From NCBI GenBank assembly GCA_016708725.1, contig JADJFE010000002.1:62001-126000 (forward strand): a DNA stretch of 64,000 bases, written 5' to 3'. Origin of the DNA: Candidatus Aalborgicola bjergmarkensis (GTDB lineage: Bacteria; Pseudomonadota; Gammaproteobacteria; Burkholderiales; Burkholderiaceae_C). Shown here piece by piece: positions 37,494-44,036 of the stretch (positions are counted from its first letter, which is position 1; each line of letters begins with the position of its first letter). Below the pieces are notes generated by a model. That model had not been told where the DNA came from, searched no databases, and worked only from the letters and a program-made list of their open reading frames with translations. The translations under genes were made by a program, and so were the position numbers.

Positions 37494-38317
37494 CAATCCG
37501 TTCGGCCTTTGCCATGACCGAACCACAAGTCGCCTCCAGCGATGCCACCAACATCGAAACCCGCATCGAGCGCCAGGGCGACAACTACGTCATCAATGGT
37601 CGCAAGTGGTGGATTTCCGGCGCAGGCGATCCGCGCTGCGCGGTCTACATCACCATGGGAAAGACCGATCCCAACGCACCACGCCACGTGCAGCAGAGCA
37701 TGATCATTGTTCCGGCGGACGCGCCCGGACTGAAGGTGGTGCGCCCGCTCAATGTCTTTGGCTACGACGATGCGCCACACGGCCACATGGAACTGTCCTT
37801 TGAAAACGTAGTGGTGCCGGTCGGCAACATCCTGCTGGGTGAAGGCCGTGGCTTTGAAATTGCCCAGGGCCGCCTGGGGCCGGGACGCATCCACCACTGC
37901 ATGCGCCTCATCGGCCTGGCCGAACGCGCGCTGGAGTTGATGTGTCGGCGTGCGGTTGCGCGCGTGGCCTTCGGCAAGCCACTGGCCGCGCAGACGGTCA
38001 CCAAGGAGCGCATTGCCGAGGCACGCTGCAAGATCGACATGGCGCGCTTACTCACGCTCAAGGCCGCCTGGATGATGGACATGGCAGGCAACAAGTTCGC
38101 CCAATCAGAAATCGCCATGATCAAGGTGGTCGCCCCCAGCATGGCATGCGAGGTGATTGACTGGGCGATACAGATCTACGGCGGCGCGGGCATGTGCGAC
38201 GACTTTCCGCTGGCGTACAGCTACACCGCCGCCCGAACGCTACGTTTTGCCGATGGCCCGGACGAGGTACACCGCAACGCCATCGCAAAAATGGAACTGG
38301 GCAAATACATGCGCTGA
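37494..38317 (+). pseudogene. ACAD 3' fragment (copy 4)
   Basis: Matches ACAD from codon about 138 (IRSAFAMTEPQ) to the stop. The open frame extends upstream to 36998 through unrelated sequence. It carries MIIV (as copy 3), NVVV (as copies 1 and 2), TKER (as copy 5) and a private QIYGG. Junction base for base the same as copy 5. Confidence 0.85.
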
Positions 38318-38712
38318 GGTGCGTTGATTTGCGCTGATGTCTGGCGGGGTGCCAGTCCCTGGGGCGATGCCCCAGGCTGGTATGGGGTTGCGCCGTTGGC
38401 GCGTAAGGTGCGTAGGTCCGGTATTGGAGGGCCAAAGGCCCGGCTTGATACCAGCCTGGGGCATCGCCCCAGGTATGCAGGTCACAAAATTCCCAAAGGG
38501 CTGAAAGCCCGCCCTATTTCATAGCGTATCATTTTTTAATAGCGGCTCCCGCATGTTCCATAAGCCTTGCAGCCCTATTTGCCTTGAATTCCCCCCCTCA
38601 AAACAGCTCAAAGCGTCGCCAGCAACCGCCACAGAGGGCAAAACTGGCCGTTTTCGGGCATTTTTACATGGTAAATCGGGCTGTAAGCCCCGTGGAGTAA
38701 GCGGGGAAAGCT
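38318..38712. repeat. R1-R2 block, copy 4 (R2 in orientation II)
   Basis: R1 38318-38524. R2 38541-38712 has the left arm of copies 1 and 2 (GCACGTTCCATAAGCC-like) but the reversed interior of copy 3, so arm and interior types are mixed. Confidence 0.75.
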
Positions 38713-39036
38713 CCTGTATCAGGAGCGAATCACACATCCACCCAGAAATCGACGCCGGGAGGGCTCCCGGCGCTGTCGAGCACAAAGCGCTGTTTTTCCG
38801 AGGCGCTGAGCCAGGCTTCGAGCAAGGCGGGCCAGTGGGCAATTTTTTGAACCCGGGCATTTTCCTGGCAATGCGGCGGGGTGTGTGGGGGCATGGGCGA
38901 CTGCAATGTTTTGGATAGGGGCTATGCCGACAAATACCTTGAGCACGGAGAGCCGGTGCATCTGATTGGCGTGGAATTCAGCAAGGACGCGCGTAATGTG
39001 GTCGGGTTTGAGGTGGAGACGCTCGCTAATTCATAG
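38713..39036. repeat. R5 copy 3 joined to a 3' remnant of the PD-(D/E)XK gene
   Basis: R5 38713-38916, then about 120 bases nearly identical to 34512-34631 (DRGYADKYL...VETLANS and stop). This looks like a deletion derivative of the 33800-34631 block. The following 39037-39169 continues similar to 34632-34700 for about 60 bases. Confidence 0.7.
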
Positions 39037-39169
39037 CTGTTACCGCACGTTCTATAAGGGCTTCAGGCTCGTTTTGCTTGAAAAGGCATGTCAGCCACTT
39101 GTTTGGTTGGAATCCTGTCATTCAGGCATTTTTCTTGCCAAATTTTGTCAAACGATCTACCATAAACCC

Positions 39170-39415
39170 ATGAGCACCATGAATATTTCCCTACCCGACA
39201 CGCTGAAATCCTTCGTTGATGAGCAGGTCGCCCAACGCGGCTACGGAACCAGCAGTGAGTATGTGCGTGATTTGATCCGCAGGGATGCCGATCTTTTGCA
39301 AATGCGTAGCCTGTTGCTCAAAGGCGCAGCCTCGGCCCCCACTGCACCGGCCGATGCCAGCTATTTCACAACACTGCGCGCACGCGTTCAAACCCATTCA
39401 CAGAGTCAGGGATGA
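39170..39415 (+). CDS. parD: ParD-type antitoxin
   Basis: 81 residues from the ATG at 39170 (MSTMNISLPDTLKSFVDEQV). The N-terminal ribbon-helix-helix (NISLPDTLKSFVDEQVAQRGYGTSSEYVRDLIRRD) and a toxin-binding tail are typical of ParD/CopG. It overlaps parE by four bases (ATGA). It represses its own operon by family knowledge. Confidence 0.83.
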   Translation: MSTMNISLPDTLKSFVDEQVAQRGYGTSSEYVRDLIRRDADLLQMRSLLLKGAASAPTAPADASYFTTLRARVQTHSQSQG

Positions 39416-39753
39416 AGGCCAAGCCCGTCGTCCCGCGTGAACTTGCCAGGCAGGATGTGGACGAAATCATCGAATATTATTTGGGTGAGCACGCCATGCA
39501 AGCGGCACTGGGCTTCATCACCGCCCTGGAACAGGCCTACGCGCATATTTCGCGCCATCCCGCCACAGGTTCACCACGCTACGCCCACGCCTTGAACCTT
39601 CCCGGACTACGCTCCTGGCAACTGAAACGCTACCCGCATTTGGTGTTCTACATCGAGCGCGAAGATTCCATTGACGTCTGGCGCGTCTTGCACGGGCAGC
39701 GTGACATTCCCGCCTGGATCAGTTCAGACGCTGATCCAGGCAATACCCACTAG
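39412..39753 (+). CDS. parE: ParE/RelE-superfamily toxin
   Basis: 113 residues. A ParE-like fold: LARQDVDEIIEYY, AYAHISRHPATGSPRYAHALNLPGLRSWQLKRYPHLVFYIE, and DVWRVLHGQRDIP. ParE toxins act on DNA gyrase. Intact and coupled to parD. Confidence 0.83.
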   Translation: MKAKPVVPRELARQDVDEIIEYYLGEHAMQAALGFITALEQAYAHISRHPATGSPRYAHALNLPGLRSWQLKRYPHLVFYIEREDSIDVWRVLHGQRDIPAWISSDADPGNTH

Positions 39754-39782
39754 TCTCTTTCTATCAAAGGTTCAAGGGGTAA

Positions 39783-39800
39783 GCTGCCGGTTACGGCAGC
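39783..39800 (-). promoter_or_regulatory. Hairpin over the stop codon of DGR-type target B
   Basis: GCTGCCG, a four-base loop (TAAC on the coding strand) and CGGCAGC make a 7-bp perfect stem including the TAA. Equivalent position to the hairpin of A but with a different loop, so the stem is conserved although the bases around it changed. Confidence 0.6.
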
Positions 39801-40876
39801 ATCCTGGCTAAACGCAAACCGCTGAAGTAGTTGCGGAACGCTGTGACGCTCCTGCCGCGGTTGGCCGCGCGCGCGCCCCACGGCTCGTTGAACCAGGAAC
39901 CGCCGCGCACAGCGCGCTGACCACAGTTTCCACTCATCCAGGCACTCCCGTCTGAAGGAGCGCCATTGTAGTTTTCATTCCAGCAGTCCTGCGTCCATTC
40001 CCAGACGTTGCCACTCATGTCATACAACCCCCAGGCGTTGGCCTGCTTACCGGCCACTGGCAGGGTTTTGTCGCCACTCTTGCGCCCGTATACCGCCACG
40101 CTGTCCACATTGTCGCTGCCACAGTAGGTTTGGTTGGCACCAGCCCGGCAGGCATATTCCCATTCGGCCTCGCTGGGCAGGCGATAGGTCTTGGCGGTCT
40201 TTTGTGACATCCATCGCACGTAGGTCTGGGCGTCGTCCCAGTTGATGCAAGCCACCGGGTCATTGTCGCTTTGCGTAAAGCCTGGGTTGCGCCAGTTGCG
40301 ATCCGCCGTGTCTGCCCATTTACCACCCGTCAATGTCCAGCAACTGTTGCCCGCGTTGTGACCAGTGGCGGATACAAACGCTGCAAACTGGCCTCGGGTT
40401 ACTTCGGTCTTACCCAGCGCAAAACTCCTGATGCTGACGCTGTGCACAGGCTTTTTATCGCCATCGTTGCTACCCATCTGGAAGCTACCCGCTGGTGGGA
40501 TCACCACCATCTCCGGACAGTCAGGGCAGTCTTTGAAGGTGGTGCTGCCCGGTTTTTTTAGATAACCCAGGGCGATCTTGGCCGCAGCGGCATAGCTCCC
40601 TTTGGGAAAGGCTTTGAGATAGGTTTTGTAGCCTGTCAGAGAGTTGGCCCTTTTGGCCGCTTCCCAGGCTTCGGTATCTGCGGGGTCACGCGCCGGAGAC
40701 TGATTGACGGTAATGTTGACCGGACCCTGGATGAGATAAAAGTCGCCATCGAGCGAACCATACTTCCACGGCTCTTGCACGCCCTTGGTGGATTTCTTGA
40801 CACCCTGTTGCACTTTGCGCAGCAGTTGTTCGATTTCAACACCCTGCGCCGCTTGCAGCTCGGCCAGACTAGGCAA
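39791..40876 (-). CDS. FGE-sulfatase-domain DGR-type variable protein B, caspase domain deleted
   Basis: 361 residues from a TTG at the deletion joint. Residues 6-55 equal the end of A's caspase domain (KVQQGVKKSTKGVQEPW). FGE domain 116-361, here with the full family pattern (GSFQMGSNDGDKKPVHSVSI, GKTEVTRGQF, WDDAQTYVRWMS, GLYDMSGNVWEW). A's signal-peptide sequence survives at 40867-40930 but is out of frame, after loss of about 620 bases matching 36495-37116. Expression is therefore doubtful, although the FGE frame is open and its variable region differs from A. Confidence 0.7.
   Translation of the reverse strand: MPSLAELQAAQGVEIEQLLRKVQQGVKKSTKGVQEPWKYGSLDGDFYLIQGPVNITVNQSPARDPADTEAWEAAKRANSLTGYKTYLKAFPKGSYAAAAKIALGYLKKPGSTTFKDCPDCPEMVVIPPAGSFQMGSNDGDKKPVHSVSIRSFALGKTEVTRGQFAAFVSATGHNAGNSCWTLTGGKWADTADRNWRNPGFTQSDNDPVACINWDDAQTYVRWMSQKTAKTYRLPSEAEWEYACRAGANQTYCGSDNVDSVAVYGRKSGDKTLPVAGKQANAWGLYDMSGNVWEWTQDCWNENYNGAPSDGSAWMSGNCGQRAVRGGSWFNEPWGARAANRGRSVTAFRNYFSGLRLARMLP
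39815..39892 (-). other. Putative DGR variable region B
   Basis: Codons 329-354. NNC codons dominate the sites that differ from A (TTC, AAC, GGC, CGC, AGC, GTC). The invariant cores GARAA/DARAA and GR are retained. Ends in the same 24 bases as A. Confidence 0.75.
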
Positions 40877-41059
40877 ACGAGTTTGTGCAACATGGGCATG
40901 GTTGGCATATGGGCAGGGGCTGCCATGTTAAAAAATGCATTCCTCTGACAGACGTTTTGCATACCAAATCTGGCTGTACCCCGCATGCATTATGCGGATA
41001 CAGCTATTGTTTTCATGCTGACTGTGAGCGCTACAGCGACGATTGGGCTGTTTCGGCAA

Positions 41060-41213
41060 TCAGGGCAGGAAATCGTGCAGGCATCGCCCCCAGCGCAAAC
41101 CGTCTACCTGCGCAAAGTGGGCATCCAGACTCAACACTGCAGCCCCGTGTTCCATCGCGCTGGCCGCAATCCAGGGATCGTTACTGGGTATGGGCTGGCC
41201 CTTGCGGCGCAAG
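41060..41213 (-). pseudogene. 3' fragment of a vapC-like PIN toxin, copy 2
   Basis: Nearly identical to 37340-37493 (one visible replacement, NDPWIAA for NDLWIAA). It shows that the whole block from the DGR-type gene to the ACAD fragment was duplicated. Confidence 0.7.
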
Positions 41214-42037
41214 CAATCCGTTCGGCCTTTGCCATGACCGAACCACAAGTCGCCTCCAGCGATGCCACCAACATCGAAACCCGCATCGAGCGCCAGGGCG
41301 ATAACTACGTCATCAATGGCCGCAAGTGGTGGATTTCCGGCGCAGGCGATCCGCGTTGCGCGGTCTACATCACCATGGGCAAGACCGATCCCAACGCACC
41401 ACGCCACGTACAGCAAAGCATGGTGATTATTCCGGCGGACGCGCCCGGACTGAAGGTGGTGCGCCCGCTCAATGTCTTTGGCTACGACGATGCGCCACAC
41501 GGCCACATGGAACTGTCCTTTGAAAACGTGACGGTACCGGTCGGCAACATCCTGCTGGGTGAGGGCCGTGGCTTTGAGATTGCCCAGGGCCGCCTGGGGC
41601 CGGGACGCATCCACCACTGCATGCGCCTCATCGGTCTGGCCGAACGTGCGCTGGAATTGATGTGCCGACGTGCTGTTGCGCGCGTGGCCTTTGGCAAACC
41701 ACTGGCAGCGCAGACGGTCACCAAGGAGCGCATTGCCGAGGCACGCTGCAAGATCGACATGGCGCGCTTACTCACGCTCAAGGCCGCCTGGATGATGGAC
41801 ATGGCAGGCAACAAGTTCGCCCAATCAGAAATCGCCATGATCAAGGTGGTCGCGCCCAGCATGGCGTGCGAGGTGATTGACTGGGCGATACAGCTCTACG
41901 GCGGCGCAGGCATGTGCGACGATTTCCCACTGGCCTACAGCTACACCGCAGCCCGCACGCTGCGTTTTGCCGATGGCCCGGACGAAGTACACCGCAACGC
42001 CATCGCAAAAATGGAACTGGGGAAATACATGCGCTGA
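41214..42037 (+). pseudogene. ACAD 3' fragment (copy 5)
   Basis: Same 5' junction as copy 4. Carries MVII (as copies 1 and 2), NVTV (as copy 3) and TKER (as copy 4). Open frame from 40985. Followed by R1. Confidence 0.85.
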
Positions 42038-42525
42038 TGTCTGGCGGGGTGCCAGTCCCTGGGGCGATGCCCCAGGCTGGTATGGGGTTGCGCCGTTGGC
42101 GCGTAAGGCGCGTAGGTCCGGTATTGGAGGGCCAAAGGCCCGGCTTGATACCAGCCTGGGGCATCGCCCCAGGTATGCAGTCATAGCGTATCATTTTTTA
42201 ATAGCGGCTCCCGCATGTTCCATAAGCCTTACAGCCCGATTTAGCATGTAAAAACACCCGAAAACGGCCCGTTTTGATGCCTCATGGCGGTTGCTGGCGT
42301 CGCCTTGACCCGTTTTGAAGGGCAAAATCAAAGGCAAATCGGGCTGTACACCTTATTGGATAAGCGGGGGCAGCTATGTTTTTTGATCATACACCACGAA
42401 AACGTAGCCAAACGTGAGAGCAAAACCAGCGATTCAGACCCGCTGTCGGGTAGAGTCGTTCCGCAGACTCACCAAGACAACCCAATGCGATACTTGGGGT
42501 CGTGCGGTTGGATTTCCTATCCGCT
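42038..42525. repeat. R1-R2-R3 block, copy 5, shortened
   Basis: R1 (42038-42189) lacks about 40 bases at its end. R2 (42203-42375) is in orientation I, followed by the linker and an internally deleted R3 (42449-42525) that still ends in GGATTTCCTATCCGC. Confidence 0.72.
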
Positions 42526-42551
42526 AAGCTACGGAATAAAGGAGACATCAA

Positions 42552-42776
42552 TTGACAACCATCGATATAGTCAAGCTACCGACAGCGGAGAAACTCAGAC
42601 TGATGGAATCGCTGTGGGATTCGCTTTGCATGACGCCGTCCGACGAAATAAAGCCCCCGAACTGGCATACCGAAGTGTTAACCGAGCGCATTCGGCAGCT
42701 TGATGCAGGAAACGAAGCGGTATCGTCGTGGAGCGAGGCCAAGGAGCGTATCCGCCGCCAAGCTCGACCCATCTGA
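42552..42776 (+). CDS. Addiction-module antitoxin (RelB/StbD-like, PF09720 type)
   Basis: 74 residues from a TTG at 42552 with GGAG seven bases upstream; no ATG fits. The pattern LPTAEKLRLMESLWDSL...DEIKPPNWHTEVLTERI...AVSSWSEAKERI is diagnostic of the 'addiction module protein' family. Its stop overlaps the toxin ATG (TGATG). Confidence 0.82.
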   Translation: MTTIDIVKLPTAEKLRLMESLWDSLCMTPSDEIKPPNWHTEVLTERIRQLDAGNEAVSSWSEAKERIRRQARPI

Positions 42777-43075
42777 TGCAGATCAGGATTACCGACTCCG
42801 CAGAAGCCGATTTGTTGAACGGATTTGCATTCTACGAGAGACAACAACAAGGAATCGGCGAGTATTTTCTCGACAGCCTTTATGCGGATATCGATTCGCT
42901 GGCGCTGTTCGGGGGCATTCATCCCAAACCGGACGGCCGTTTGCATCGGACACTGTCCAAGCGTTTTCCGTTTGCGATTTACTACGACGTGCAAGGCGAT
43001 ATCGCTACTGTCGTTGCCGTACTCGATTGCCGCCAAAATCCTGCATCGATCGTCGATCGGCTACTGCGAAGCTAA
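42776..43075 (+). CDS. RelE/ParE-family toxin
   Basis: 99 residues. RITDSAEADLLNGFAFYERQQQGIGEYFLDSLYADI and PFAIYYDVQGDIATVVAVLDCRQNP are typical of the ParE-like toxins that partner PF09720 antitoxins. Intact. The target (gyrase or mRNA) cannot be told. Confidence 0.82.
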   Translation: MQIRITDSAEADLLNGFAFYERQQQGIGEYFLDSLYADIDSLALFGGIHPKPDGRLHRTLSKRFPFAIYYDVQGDIATVVAVLDCRQNPASIVDRLLRS

Positions 43076-43190
43076 AGGTGACAAAGGTGGCGCAGACCAG
43101 CGACGGTTTTACAAACGGTTGATTACCGTGGCCGATGAGCGATATGAGGAACATTTAGTTTCTTTGAGCCAACAAGGCAAGGAGTCCTAA
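43076..43190 (+). pseudogene. 3' remnant of a HigB/Gp49-like toxin
   Basis: The frame KGDKGGADQRRFYKRLITVADERYEEHLVSL and stop resembles the end of phage Gp49-type HigB toxins. The 5' part was replaced by the preceding toxin gene. The antitoxin at 43192 follows directly, as in higBA operons. Confidence 0.55.
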
Positions 43191-43191
43191 C

Positions 43192-43554
43192 ATGGCAAGA
43201 AAACTCGATGATGTGATGGCGACTCTGCCGAAAGAGCGGCAGCAGCGGATTGATGCTCGTGCGATGAAACTGGCAACGCTGAAAGACTTGCGTCAAGCCG
43301 CACAGCAAACACAGGAGCAGTTGGCTGCCACCTTGGGCGTTGGGCAGGACACCATCTCTCGACTGGAAAAGCGCAGCGACATGTTGCTATCAACATTGCG
43401 ACATTATGTGGAGAGCATGGGTGGAAAACTGGAACTTGTAGCCCAGTTTCCGAACCGGCCACCGGTGGTGATTGAGCATCTGGGGGTTGATGCAACGCCT
43501 CTGCGCAAGGCCGAATTAAAGGGGTCGCGAATTAAAGGGGTCAGACCCCTTTGA
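43192..43554 (+). CDS. XRE-family antitoxin (HigA-like)
   Basis: 120 residues with AGGAG upstream. The HTH (AAQQTQEQLAATLGVGQDTISRLEKR) and the STLRHYVESMGGKLELVAQFPNRPPV tail are typical of antitoxins paired with Gp49-like toxins. The last residues (KGSRIKGVRPL) and the stop come from a palindrome, so the natural C-terminus has probably been replaced. Its toxin is only a remnant. Confidence 0.78.
   Translation: MARKLDDVMATLPKERQQRIDARAMKLATLKDLRQAAQQTQEQLAATLGVGQDTISRLEKRSDMLLSTLRHYVESMGGKLELVAQFPNRPPVVIEHLGVDATPLRKAELKGSRIKGVRPL
43534..43552. terminator. Perfect palindrome at the antitoxin 3' end
   Basis: AAAGGGGTC, one base, GACCCCTTT: a 9-bp perfect inverted repeat. A partial copy GAATTAAAGGGGTC sits 20 bases upstream. 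It could act as a terminator, or be the end of an inserted repeat. Confidence 0.5.
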
Positions 43555-43700
43555 CCCAAGGCCAGTTGAACCGGACGCGTCAGTTGATGAACGCCCATGT
43601 TCGGGACAGTCTTGTCACCGGGTTTGAGCACCTGATTCCGTTGATCAATCTTCCCGATCCGGGTGACCGCCATGTGGCAGTCGCCGCTATCCACCTCAGC
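43554..43700 (+). pseudogene. Middle segment of a PIN-domain toxin gene
   Basis: The frame QLNRTRQLMNAHVRDSLVTGFE...LPDPGDRHVAVAAI matches the centre of the PIN toxin whose N-terminus remains at 32893 (the DRHV acidic residue is in place). Both ends are lost; the frame continues into R2. Confidence 0.6.
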
Positions 43701-43724
43701 AAAAAACATTGCTACGCTTTCAAG

Positions 43725-43906
43725 AGCTACTCCCGCTTGATCCATGGGCGCTTTGGCTTGTTTTGGCTCACAAAAACGGCCCCTGGCGTGCCATGGAAGC
43801 TGGTTTGGGTCGAATTTGGGTGGATTTTGGTGAATTTTGGCGTTGAAAAGGCATTTTTTAAGGCACAAATTGCCTTGTAGACCTTATGGGACAAGCGGGA
43901 GCAGCT
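43725..43906. repeat. Divergent R2 element, right border of the island
   Basis: Arms ACTCCCGCTTGATCCAT and ATGGGACAAGCGGGAG with a diverged interior. It separates the toxin remnants from the backbone diguanylate cyclase. 43907-44036 shows no further gene. Confidence 0.65.
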
Positions 43907-44036
43907 ATGTAAAGTAGAGCAATCTGGCTTTGATTCGAAGCAACTCGAAAAGTCGGATGGCCAATTTCTCTTTGGTCTTGGTGTTCGCTTGCGAACCGAT
44001 CCAGCGCGTACTCGTTCCCACAGTTTGGGCCACTCT

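Noticed and set aside
24496..43906. A DGR reverse transcriptase or template repeat within the cargo blocks
   Set aside because: I looked for the bases flanking the variable regions (CGCTGTGCGCGGCGG on the coding strand) and for RT motifs in all long frames and found neither; the element, if it exists, is outside the window.
13254..43906. The regularly spaced repeats as a CRISPR array
   Set aside because: Repeats are 75-200 bp, palindromic and kilobases apart, with genes between them; there is no short repeat-spacer pattern and no cas gene.
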